DNA of 64,000 nt from Theobroma cacao (taxonomy: Eukaryota; Streptophyta; Magnoliopsida; Malvales; Malvaceae): contig NC_030853.1 in assembly GCF_000208745.1 (NCBI RefSeq), positions 28,134,061-28,198,060 on the forward strand, in the 5' to 3' direction. Numbering within the stretch: the stretch's first letter is position 1; the number at the start of each line of letters is the position of its first letter. Of this stretch, positions 48,310 through 60,050 are shown one piece after another. The translations under genes and the position numbers were made by a program. The notes under the pieces are model-generated. The model worked only from the letters and a program-made list of their open reading frames with translations. It searched no databases and had not been told where the DNA came from.

Positions 48310-49218
48310 GCAACAGCAACATCATCAGGGTGTGTTTTTAAGGTGAGTGGCGATGAATGGGTCGAAGTAAAAGTAGTGGGAGTTATGACAAGACTTCGCG
48401 TACACCTTGGGGCGAGCCTTGTAAGCGTGGGTACAGGACTGCATCTAGCAAGCGCAGAAAGTAGTGCTTGATCCATTTGGCATTTAGTAGTACAGGACGG
48501 TATTTAATGTTCATATTTTTGAAGATTTTGTTCAGTTATAGAACTCCTTGTATGGATTGAGCTGTTGAAGTTATACGAAGGTGTATGTTTGTTCTTCAAA
48601 AAAAGAAATTCTTATTTAAAGCATAACATGAAGCTGGTGCTTCTGGAAACTTACTATCATTGTGGGGAACAGAAAATCTGCAGGCAATCTCTTAAATGAC
48701 GTTCGAGAGTATATAGGGTGGAAGTTTAGGTTTAATTCTCAGAAAAAGAGATAAAGGGGGATCCTGGATTTTTGTGGGAAAGAAGTAGTAAATCTCTGAT
48801 TGAACTAAATTAGAGTAATAAGTAATTATGAGGGAATAAATCACACCATGAATTTCTATTGACATATCATTACTAAATCAGTAAAGCTGAGCCCTGCAAT
48901 TCTTGCAGGTCAGTTTCCTCAATGGTTTGCCAAAGGAAGACATTCAATCAACTCATGTTCGAAACATCAAAAGCAAAGAACAAAAACGTTTCTACACAGG
49001 GGAAAGGGGAGGGGAGGGGTGTTCAAACAGTGCTCAACTTTGAAATCAGGAGTGAAAATTTGTCAGGCCATCATAGCAGCTTCTACATTAATCGTAGATG
49101 TCAGTTTCTTTGGCTTCTCCCATCGCAGCTTGCACTATTTATTTGATTTAGATCTACTTTTTTTCAGTTGAGTTGAGCCACACTCTATGTCTGTCCCAAT
49201 GGTAAGAGAGATATGCTA

Positions 49219-51195
49219 TTAGTACCTATCTCCATGAGGCTGCAGCCACAGAAATCAACCAAATTAATAATGTAAATGAAGCTGAATTCACGCATTCTTT
49301 ATATTTACTTAAATCTGAAATTCTGTTAATATTGTTTTGTAATTTCATACTCACATCATATGCAACGAGGGATCTGCAGTAGTTGGTGTTTGTGAGTACT
49401 GTACTGGTGGATCCACACTCACTGTCTTTAAGGGATACTGCTGATCTATCAAGTTTTATTGACCAGGGGTATTGGTAGTTTTGAGCAGTGGCTCCAACGT
49501 GTGAAGATGACCGCTGCATCCTTACCGCCCTTGGGACATTTCTGCCTTCAATCGATGCCCTTCGCCTGCTTGGTTGCCTTTCGAATGAATCTGGCCTTGA
49601 CTTTGGTGCACTTTGTGATCTGACTTTGGCTCTTGAAGATTCTGTGTTAGCCATGTAATTGGGGAATAAGGGGTAGTCATATGACACAGACTCTGCATAT
49701 TCAGGCCTTGGAAATGCAAAAGGAAGTTTTGATGGATCAGGTTTTGAGATAGCTGAATAGTATGGGGGGCTGCTTTGTGCTGTGCTGAAAGAATAGTCCT
49801 CAAAATGACCACTGCAGGCCCTGGGGCTCATGTCAGTCAAAGCTGATGGTGCTGGAGATACCTGATAATTGTCTTGCTTCGAGTATGCATGATTTGAGGA
49901 ATAATGAGTTGAGAATCTATGTTCCACTACTCGTTCTGCTTGAGGATGGTGTGAATAGCTATTTCTACTCTTCAAACTTCCCTTTGAATCACCAAGATCC
50001 ATCTCTACAATCTTAATGTTTTCTTCCATTCCTCTATCAATCTCCTACATGCAGAAAAACCCATGTTGCAAATCAAATTGTATAAGAATCAAAAACGGTC
50101 GTTTAACAGGTGAAATGAAATACTCCTCTGCTGCTTCTCTTTTACGCCCGGAGCCAGTAGTAAACTGTTTTGTTTGGCTTTTGGTTTTGGCATTAGTACT
50201 AATCAACTATGACTGCTCTTTCAAAATTGAAATTGATGAAATCCCTGGTAAGTTTGGCATACTTTTTGCCACAATTGTTGATGGAATATATTCCAGGATA
50301 GAAAGAAGAAACGAAACAAGTTCTTTTTGAGATATTCAATATCAGATGATAGCAAGAAAACTCCTTGAAAGGCAAAGGAGAAACGTACATGATATGCATG
50401 CCTGAACCTGTGATCTGGTGTTGACCTTCTGTGGGGTGATTGTCTCTGGCTAGCAGGATTTGATTCTTCAACCATCCGAATCCTCTGAGCTCGAGCTCTG
50501 GCTTGTGCTGTAACCAATGCCTGCATGCATCGGAGAGTAGCTGTGGCCTGTTTTCTCACCAGGTGACCCCTTACCAGCGCCTGTAACTTTACTAGTCCTT
50601 TTAATGCATTCAAAGCTTTTCTAGCCTGTTATAACACCAATGAAACGACTTGCAAATATCATATCTCATAATATGTCTTTTAACTTGAAATTAGATACAT
50701 TAGCTACAAAAAAAATTCGTGGACACTTCAGAAGTTACATACCAAATATGATCGAAAGACAGATTGAATTTTTATGGCAGCAGCCTCTTCAGCTGCGCTG
50801 GCTTTCTCATTGGCAGCAGCAGTTAAGCGGATCACAGCCGCTGCAGCCTGTGCAGCTGCCACAGCAGCGTCAGCAGCAGCTGCTGTAGCCACTGCCACAG
50901 CCATGGCATGCTTTTTCTGTTCATCCTCATTGTCCAAGGTGGCCTCCACTGAAGGTGGTGGAGTGGCAACTTGTTCTGTAGAATTCAAGTCCTTTGTAGG
51001 GGTTGCTCCAGCTGAAGATCTCCGAAAACTCCATCTTCTTTTTTCTTTAGGAGTTGTTGGTGGGATTGAAATGGGAGTAGTTGGATTCTCGGGGGCAACT
51101 GAAGAATTCTGATTGCTTGTGTATTTTCCTTTTTCTTTCTCCTTATCTTTCTTGCCTGTCAAGAAGCTTTTAAGCCATTTTCCTGTCTTCCCCAT
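49219..51195 (-). CDS. IQD19: IQ-domain calmodulin-binding protein (IQD19-like)
   Basis: IQD proteins are plant scaffold proteins that bind calmodulin and associate with microtubules or the plasma membrane. Exons, in transcript order, 51195-50743, 50625-50389, 50044-49355 and 49239-49219, all in phase 0, give 466 residues. The start [20 protein letters not shown] is basic and typical. An Ala-rich helix precedes the IQ67 region: [13 protein letters not shown], with the conserved intron inside the first IQ motif, then [20 protein letters not shown] and [20 protein letters not shown]. The C-terminal half carries [45 protein letters not shown] and [12 protein letters not shown], which match my recollection of Arabidopsis IQD19. 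The last exon adds only six residues (PHGDRY). It is supported by its acceptor site but not by homology. A possible TATA box is near 51265. Confidence 0.95.
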
Positions 51196-51264
51196 CCCTG
51201 TATAAGACTCTTCTAGTCCACCATTGCATCACAGAGGATCATAGAAAGAAGACAGCAACAAGTG

Positions 51265-51272
51265 ATATATAG
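51265..51272 (-). promoter_or_regulatory. possible TATA box of the IQD19-like gene
   Basis: On the minus strand CTATATAT lies about 70 bases upstream of the start codon. Position and sequence are plausible, but nothing else in this AT-rich DNA confirms it. Confidence 0.35.
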
Positions 51273-53540
51273 ATCCCCTAGGCTATATCGGATAAGTAGC
51301 TTTCAACATGTAATGGGCTTTCTTGTTAAAGCAGATCTTAATTGCAGTTTTTTTTGTCTTTTTTGACAGCCTAATCTTACTGCTTCATTATTCCTTCAGT
51401 GATGTAACTACCACTTTCGGAGGATGATTGGGTAATGCTCATTAGGTAAGCCCTCAATGATGGGTAAAGAAGGAAGGAGGAAGCTGCCTTGGCAAGCCAC
51501 TTGCCACCATCCTGGAAGATTAATGGTGAGATTCCTTAGCTGTTTAAACTTCTTCAGCAACCCATTTTGTCCTTGCAGTTAAAAACTTTCTGATATAATT
51601 TTCAAGGGTGTTATGGTAACTATGTCCTGGTTAACATGGAATGGGACATCTCAGAAACCATGTGAAAATGGGTCGAGAACATGCAGAATCCGTGTAAAAT
51701 ACTCGTTTCAGGGTGGGAGATCTGTCCACTTGAGGTCTATTTTTGGGGTCTTGGATTTTTAGAACCTGGAAAACCTTTGTGGGGATTGTGGGCTCCACTG
51801 AGAAAATGTACAGAGTAGAGTAGCTTGGATTGCTTGTTGGATGAGCACATGCTTATTTACATCCCAGCGGTTGCAGTATCCTCTCGTCTTTTGCATCAAG
51901 TTTTCTGTCATGGTCCCTAGGCAAGTGAATTTAACCTTGTTGATACCAAGACCCTGTAAGAAGTCATCTTCTCACCAGCTCTTTTTATCCTTTCCTCATT
52001 CCAGAAAGCTGTGGGTCCAATAGATTTATACCACTGCACTGGAGACATTGGGATGTGATCGAGGCTTGATAAAACAGTTGTTGGGGAGACAAGGGGTAGT
52101 TTGCAAATAACTGTCCTGTTTAGCTTGGAATTTGAATTTTCCCACTGTAGAGGACCACTAAATAGGTGTAGCTGATTGATTAGGAATTTTATTTGGGGTG
52201 TTTACTGACACTGAGAGCTCTTACCATAACAACATTAAAGCTGCTGTAAGAAAATTAACTAGCTGCCAGCCTATCTCTCTGCACAACAATCAAAAACTGA
52301 AGTGTGTTTCTTTATGTAGTTCCCATCAATATATTTCTGTGGATTCAAGTGTTTAAAGCTTTCAGAATGTTTTGAAAATTGCTGATTGTGTCCATTAATT
52401 TATGACCCCCCCCCCAACCCCCTCAAGGAAATTAATCATGGTGAGTCTTATTATTTACTCCACAAGTAATAGATTTCTGTTTTGGGGAGTCTGTTACCTT
52501 TAGGTAGTTAAAAAAATGAACAAACATTGCTGCTGCAGAAGCAAAACCCATAGAAATCAGAAACTCAATGTGGAAAGTCTATCCTACTCAATGGGATCAT
52601 GAAAAACATTGCAAGGAAAATTTTCTGTTGACCTCATTAAAAAGAAAAATAATTATAAAATTAATTTATTATCTGCATATATGCCATTTAAAATTGCAAA
52701 AAAAATAACAAACTTTTATGAGTCAAAAAATAGTAAGACATACTAGTATACAAGTACAACAAAAACAGTTGTCCAAACCTCTCTGGGGGCTCATATATGA
52801 ACAATGAAATAATGTGATTTGGACCAATCTTAGCCACTGTACATGCACAATTAATGTACAGTTTATATAGAAATATACTTTTATAATATGGAAGGATTAG
52901 TTGGCACTCACATGGTGTGTTTATATGATCCCCCATTTTGACTAGGTCCTGTATCCAGGGAAACACTGTGGGATCCTCAGTTTTTCAATTCCAGTCTCTC
53001 AATCCCTCTTCGTTCAATTATTAGAAGATCACAAGCATGCATGGTTCCCTTTTGTTTTTTGGGGATATTAACAATTGTTATTCTCGTACAGAAAAGAGGT
53101 AATAATAATTTTAGTTCTTGTAATCGATAGAAACTTGTGTTTGTTTCTATAAATAATAAATAAAGACAAATTACTTCTTTTTAATTGATATTTCTAATTA
53201 CTAACTTAATATAGAATGCAGAAAAGGAAACACAAGGTCGGCGTAGGGAATTTGCATTCACTTATATTAGAATATGACTCGTGCGTTTTACACAAGTTAA
53301 ATATAAGACACTCACGCATGCGATTCGTGCAGAGTCCATACCTTACAATCTTTGTGAACAATTTCAGATCTCTTTTAATAGTGTTGTTCAACCTTTTTAA
53401 ATATTTTCTAAAATTGACACGTGGTTAAACGAGAAAGTCCCTTTAAAGCTTTTTTTTTAAGTATGTTAGAGATATTATTTGTAAAAATGATGCAAATATT
53501 CTGAAATTTTTTAAAAAAATGATATGTAATTATTATGTAA
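51273..53540. other. intergenic region upstream of IQD19
   Basis: No supported gene. It contains a C-rich run (52408-52424, two C blocks separated by AA). The frame at 52688-52966 shows no domain. This DNA separates the IQD promoter from the 3' end of the LINE remnant. Confidence 0.5.
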
Positions 53541-53549
53541 AATTTACCC

Positions 53550-54360
53550 ACTTTCTTAAGATAAAATAATTTCATTAATTCAAGAAATTAGATTACAATT
53601 ATCAATAATAATGGACAACAGAAGATGAGGGCAATCTTCTTTGCAGTAGACATCTTCCCCCTCATTCATCCCACACTTAGCTAATGCATGAGCAGCTTCA
53701 TTTCAAGTAATTCTTGGCAAAATTTGTTGCTGTGTGAGGGCCTTTCCACTGATCACCATTGCAGTTCACCAATTCGGCTGGACCAAATATCCCAAGCAGC
53801 TACAAGAAATAAATCAAAGCGGTTTTGCTGTCCTTTACATGCCACCTAATGCAACCAGTTCTGCAACATTCAAAAAACCGTTGCTGTCGCTGCTCCATTT
53901 GAAGTTTAGTTGCTCCCACACTGCGTTCGCTAAAGAACAATCTTCTATGGCATGCATCATTGATTCCTCTTCTTCTCCATACTGAAGGCAACTTTTCTCC
54001 ACATTTAACTTTCTCTTTTCCAGGTCACTTCTCACAAGTAAAATTTCCTTCATTACCAAGTAATTTGTATTCAATGTATCCCTTTGAAGCCGTAGTGCTA
54101 AACTAGTATATCTAGGTATCCAAGTTTATTAAGTGGCAGAGCATAAATGGCCTTGAGTACACCAATAATTGCTTAACATGCTGTTAAATTCCTGACACAA
54201 CGATTTTGGCAGCAAGAAGCAGTTCATAGCACAAGTTGGGATTGCTTGTAGAATCAACTTGATGAAGACTTTTGGCTTTATCCTTGCTGCTTTATATTGA
54301 TCTTGTCCCATAGAACCCTATAAGCACATTTCAGACCCTTTCCCACCGGTGTAGTAGCTT
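53550..54360 (-). mobile_element. LINE remnant: end of reverse transcriptase, zf-RVT and RNase H parts
   Basis: Read on the minus strand, the stretch gives VFIKLILQAIPTCAMNCFLLPKS-type sequence (near 54300-54190), the conserved C-terminal part of plant non-LTR reverse transcriptases. A zinc-binding segment of the zf-RVT type follows, with frame breaks (near 54075-53835). Then comes NEAAHALAKCGMNEGED (near 53700-53650), the end of the RNase H domain. Stops and frameshifts interrupt every part, so it is inactive. The 3' end is near 53550, where an AT-rich tail begins. Confidence 0.85.
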
Positions 54361-54384
54361 TAACTATTTCTCTGGATTGGAATA

Positions 54385-55198
54385 CATGATATAGGGTCAG
54401 TTTTGTTCTCACATAAAATATTTTTGGAAAGCATTTTTAAGATTTGTAATGAAAAATTGATTTCAAATGTAAAATATTTTATCAGTTAATAGAAAAATAT
54501 CCATTAATCACGTAAAATGTCTTAACACTTTTGAGAGTTGTAAGACATTTTTCAAAAAATAAAAAAATGTTCTTATATTAAATAATATAGATTTCATGAA
54601 TGTTAATATTTAATTTAAAATATTAAAATATTAAAAATATTAATATTTAATTTTAATTAAAATATTAATATTTAAACTATTCAATACTATTACAATTAAA
54701 AAAATATTTTTTAATAAAATCACTCAATACAATTTAATATTTTTATTTATAAATAAATAAATCTTACTAATAATTATAACAAAAAATATTTAATAATCGT
54801 TATTTGATAAATACATATTTACAAATATAGATTTTGAATGTTTTACTCAAATTGATGAATGTTGATATTTTTATAATGTTATGGTAAAAAAATAATGAGA
54901 CGAAAATCTTTTTAAAAATTAGAACGTACTTTCATTACAATATGTGGTTAAATATTTAGAAAATATCATTATTAATTTTTCTTATTTTCATTTTCATTCC
55001 TAATTTTTTCTATTTATCATTTTAATACCCAAATAACTCATCACTAATGATGAAAAATATATTTCACCAATGATCCAAACAATAAAAAATGTTTTCAACA
55101 GTTTATCTAAATAGTTAAAAATATTAAATTTTTTATACAATATTTTACGAAAAAAAATTTTACACAATTTTTTTTTAATAAGTTATTTTTCAATTAGC
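54385..55198. mobile_element. AT-rich insertion inside the LINE remnant
   Basis: About 0.8 kb of extremely AT-rich DNA separates two parts of the same LINE that are normally about 400 bases apart. The left edge reads GGGTCAGTTTTGTTCTCAC and continues with AAAATATTTT motifs. The right part has matching TATTTTACG and AAATTTTACAC motifs in inverted orientation. This suggests an inserted non-autonomous DNA element, but clear terminal repeats and a target duplication could not be fixed by eye. Confidence 0.4.
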
Positions 55199-55385
55199 AA
55201 GGAGATCGCATTCTTGACGTCTTTTTTGTGCAATTCACCTTTGTTACTATTGATAAACAAGCTTGATCTTCTGCCCGAAGCCATTCCATTATTTCTCCAG
55301 CATGTGCTTCAACCTTTCTCTTTCCCTACTGTCAACTGTAGCAAATAATAAACTATCATCTGCGAAAAAGAGGTAACTCTGGCTC
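55199..55385 (-). mobile_element. LINE remnant: reverse transcriptase catalytic segment
   Basis: The minus strand encodes YLFFADDSLLFATVDSRERE, which contains the FADD catalytic motif of LINE reverse transcriptases (55355-55366), and then GFGQKIKL, equivalent to the usual ASGQKINL. A stop codon (TAA) and frame changes follow at once. Strand and order agree with the 53550-54360 remnant, so both belong to one element. The 5' half, including the endonuclease, is not recognisable to the right. Confidence 0.85.
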
Positions 55386-58300
55386 ATATCTGCTTGCTTT
55401 AACAACCTTTATTAATAATAAACTATTATACATATTAAGCAAAGCTAAACAAACTTTCTATTTTTTCACATCAAGGAAGTAACTAAAAACAAAGAAACTT
55501 TATTTCACTAGGAACTGATTTTAGCTTAATATGGTTTAAATTTGAAGATGTGTATAAGCACATTATTAGAAATTAGCATCCAATTTTTGTAGGCCCGCAC
55601 CTTTACCATTAATCGGAACAAAACAAAGAATCATGATTCATGAACCGAAACTCATATTTAGGGCGTCCCAAAAATAATTTCGGGATACCCCACATTGAAG
55701 GATAAAGATTTAGCAGTACAAAAAACATGAAAGATAAAAGATTTGGTTTTCTTTTCCTCTTTGGGCTTGGGAGCGATGGAAGGTATGGGATAAATAATAT
55801 GGTGAAACATCTATGACAAATTGTCTTTAAAATTTATGATAATCCTGATTTATGTATTTATTATTTTAGAAGATGTGAAACATGAGAACCAGCAAAGATA
55901 TGTAATTATTTAAGATCCTATCTCAATTTCATAAATTATGAACAAGAAGTTAATCCAAATCCATTTAAAGATATTCTGTCAGATCAGGCAATATGAATCA
56001 AATTATTGATTGTGTTATCTGTCTTAAATTACACTATGAATTGTTTACATATGTACAGTGAAAGATATATATATATATATATATATCAAAGTGGTAAGGA
56101 GAATCCATTATTAAAATGTGAGTGTTGCATGCTTACATTGTTTAAGTTCTCAATCACATGGACTGGGGAAAAGAATAAAAAGATTTCAACATGCATGTGA
56201 AAAGATTCATTGATTGAGGATAGGTACTCTTCTCCTTTTTGTTTGCATTTTCTCACTGTCTATAGGATGGTTCCTTCTCATGTGCACTTTGGGCATTTCC
56301 GGCATGAGGAACCATATTTTTCCTATTTCACCATTGAGCTTGTCCTCTTCATTTTCATGTGGCCTTCCTAACTGGGGAGAACCCTCAAGTGGTCAAATTT
56401 CTTTTCTCAGAAAGATCTCTATTCTTATACTTGATCCAGCTTTTTAAATTTAAATATTATTATCTTATACACTGACAATAGAATTTATATAAATGTATCA
56501 TGTGTTCATTTTAACTAGATATCATGTAAACTCATAATTAATTCAAGTGAACTTCCTTATTCTAATTCACTAGCAATTTTGTTACTAAAAAAAAATTGGA
56601 ATACTAGTTCTTTTTAGTTTATAATAAAAAAAATTAGTCAAATACAAAGTTCTTGTACACTAAAAATATATTAGTACACAAATTAATGGAAATGAATGGC
56701 ATATTGAATAATAAAATAAGCTTCAAATTTTTATCGTTGAATTTTACATAATATTTAATTTTATGTTGATTTATTTAATTTATTAGTTGATATTTTCTAC
56801 TTAATATGTCATATATATATATATATATTTATATTAAATAGATCAATATAATTTTTACTTGTACATATAATCTCATGAAAATCTTTGTACTAGTTTGACA
56901 TCATATTGTTGTTGGAATGATAGGAATTTTTCTTGTTGGAAAGGTTGTGTTTTCAACCTCTTGGCATCCGTCTGTCATGCTTGCTCTGTTCATGGACCAC
57001 AGTAGGTATGAAAATGAATTCCAGGAAATGTTTTTGTATGAGGATTGTGCTGAGAGGTCAACATCTTGCACCATTGATCCTTATATTCCGATGCGCTTGG
57101 ATCATGTCGGATTTTGACTCCAAAGGCCCAAATTTACTATACAACTTATTTACCTTCAAATATCCCACAATCCTCGAGGTGAACATTGTTGATCCCAAAG
57201 CTAAAGCCATTTTCTGACTTTGAATGCAGTAATTTTTTTTTTTTTACCTTGAATTATCAAGTAAAAGACAACAATATTTTCCGTGCCCATCCACAATCTT
57301 GTAAAGGGCAATAAGAGTTCCCTAATTAATCTTATCAAATGTCACAACTCTCAAAACAAGTACATAAATAAAAATTGTATTAGAATATTTAAGTAATTAA
57401 TTAATGCATGATGTCCTACCTAAAAAGTAAAATTTAAATCTCTTTCTTTAATTAAAAAAATATATAAATAAATATTGTTGAATTCTAAGGAAGAATAGCA
57501 GCAACATCAAGGTTTTGGACCGTTTGGATTTTAACCTTGGGCTGAGAAAATGGTAACCGTGTACAAAACTTGTGGTCCAGTTTAAAATGGTCTTCATATT
57601 TGCTGCACCTTCCTACCAACTTGCATTTGCTATGAGCCCATCAATCAATTAAATTGCACGCGTTTTGTACCAAATCAACTAAGCCTGTCCAAATAGGCCT
57701 TGAGGGAAAGTACAAATTCAGATCTGTCATCAGTGAGATTGGATTCTTCAGCTACTTCTTTATTACCACATTCACTGAGTGCTCACTGTTCCGCTTAACA
57801 GGAAGCCTGTGGTCCCCGAAAATCTTTCATTGTCCTTCAATTTCCAATGCAATTGCATTTTGGCCTTCACAATCCCAACATGAACCGTGTTGAACTAGTC
57901 TACAAAAACCAATTAAGTAATTCCCAAGAAAGTTTCTAACCAAATGGATTGGACGAGTGTTACTTTCACACCTTTTCAGCTAGGAATACATGCAAACTGT
58001 TTCATCAAAGACCCACAATGAATGTACATAGTTGGAAAGCGTGGCAATCAGTCTGCAGCTGCATCAGGCTATGTCCGGCCTTACACTGAACCCAAAGGCC
58101 ACAACACTGTTTTCGTTGCCCCAAATATGTATTGAATATCCTAGAGGTTAGAGCCCTAGACACGAGCTAATTAGCCCCACTATGTATTGGGCTGACTCCT
58201 GCAAATCAAAATGTTCATGAGGCCCGGTTATTCTAAATCCCCAATGCCTGAGGGAAGTTAACTACGGAAATGAAATGAACTTTCTGACCTATCAAGAAGA

Positions 58301-58540
58301 AGAATCCAAATACAGAGAGGCAAAAGGATATTTAGTTATTTCCTTTGACTTTTTGTGGGTGGCGTGAATCATTCATTGAAGAGTACCAAAACAGATCGTG
58401 ACTAGTGTTAGCTGCTAAGCATACTGATAATGGGAACACAATTAATAAGCATTGAAGAGAGTCTGATCCAAAGTCTATGACAAAAGGGTATTTATTGGTA
58501 AGGTTGCACCCACATTTTAGATGGCATCTTTCCAGAAACC
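55386..58540. other. intergenic region without supported genes
   Basis: AT-rich spacer with TA microsatellites at 56067-56088 and 56812-56827. The frames at 56214-56447, 56917-57217 and 57654-57893 show no domains and no matching exon structure. Confidence 0.5.
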
Positions 58541-58779
58541 ATACCTTCAGAACCGAAATGGCTGATTCCATTGATAAATGCAGTTCATCTGTGAATCATC
58601 ATGCACATGTCTTCAAGACAGACCTTCCCATTTAGCTCTCTTAGGTTGGGCAGCAGAAAGTCATACCTTCAAAACCCAAAATGGCTAATCCTATCGATAA
58701 ATGCAGTTCACCTGTGAATCATGCACATGTCTTCAAGACCCTTCCCATTCTGCTCTCTTCGGTTGGGCAGCCGAAAGTC
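58541..58779 (+). repeat. two-copy tandem repeat of about 120 bp
   Basis: Unit 1 (58541-58662) and unit 2 (58663-58779) both start ATACCTTCA and end GAAAGTC. They share ATAAATGCAGTTCA, GTGAATCAT, CATGTCTTCAAGAC and GGTTGGGCAGC in order. Small deletions and substitutions show the duplication is not very recent. No coding frame is shared. Confidence 0.85.
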
Positions 58780-59940
58780 ATTTATTAGGCAGATGATTGA
58801 AGACAATGCTTTTCTATATTCAAAGTTCAAACAAAATTATGATTCTTTGTATCTTCTTTTGCAAGTAATATAAAAAAAAATTCAAACTCGACAATAAAAT
58901 GATAAATTTTTATTCTTTCTTATATATATATATAAAAAAACTTACGTCTGTCTCAAGTAAAAAAAATAAATTATTTAATGACCCGTATTTATTTAATATG
59001 AGATTCCCAATTCAATCTCAATTCTTTATTTTTTTTAGAAAAAAGAGTAAAATAAAAAAATATTTATATTCTCATGAAATTGAACAAACATCTCTAAAAC
59101 GAAATTTGGAAAATTTATTTTTGGTTATTATTGAATAACAATTTTTTTTTTTTGAACAAGATGAATTTGATGTCACATTCTATGATTTGGAATTGCGATA
59201 ATGATGATTAGTAGTTATGAAGTCAAGCCTTGGCTTGCACTATAACCTCACAAAAGGTTAAAATTAAACCTTATTATCAAAAATCATGAAATTCAAATAT
59301 TGACAAAGAATATTAAATTAAACACTAGCATTAGAGTTTTTTAAAAAAAAAACAATATTTTCATTTAAGATAAATAGCATTGAGGATACACACATGAACA
59401 ATTGACTCATTAATTAATATATAATTCTTTACGAAAAATACCAACTCAAGCCACACGCCACATTCTAGTATTAGTTTTTTAATAAAAAAATCATGGAATA
59501 TCGTATTATTAAAAACATCATAAATCAGTGTGACAAATATTAAAAAGAACTATGTTAATTAAAGGGTCTAGAAAATAAGTCCAATAATGACTCAAATTCA
59601 TGAACAATACTAGTTTAAAATTTGAAAATAAATTTTGGCATAATATTTTTTAAAAATTTTTAAATAAAATCTTTTATTACATTTAATTAAAGTTTTATAA
59701 TTTTATTTTAAATAAAAAGATTTTTATACTTTTAAATATCATGTCTAAAATTTTTATAAATGAATGGACGGCTATATTTTCAAATCTTTCCCATTGCAAA
59801 ATGAAAACTGCCGTAGATAAATCAAGCTTCGAACCTCCAACTAACAACAACTGAGTTTAGCTGAGTCCACGCCACGTAAAACACTTCAGCCTCCAACAAT
59901 CAAAGCACCGTCCACTTATATTTTTCAAACTCTTCCGGCT
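58780..59940. other. AT-rich intergenic DNA upstream of the EGF-like gene
   Basis: No gene or repeat class can be supported. The last 200 bases should contain the promoter of the EGF-like gene; CACTTATATTTTT near 59914 is a possible TATA region. Confidence 0.5.
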
Positions 59941-59975
59941 GCTTGGAACTCAATAAAAAAACCCGACCACCCAGT

Positions 59976-60010
59976 CTCACTCTCTCTCTCTATCTCTCTT
60001 TCTTTCCATC
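59976..60010 (+). repeat. CT-rich 5' leader of the EGF-like gene
   Basis: CTCTCTCTCTCT and TCTTTC units lie 40-75 bases before the start codon, as in many plant 5' UTRs. Confidence 0.55.
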
Positions 60011-60050
60011 TTTCTATCATCATCATCTTCTATCCTTGCATGCTCTAGAC

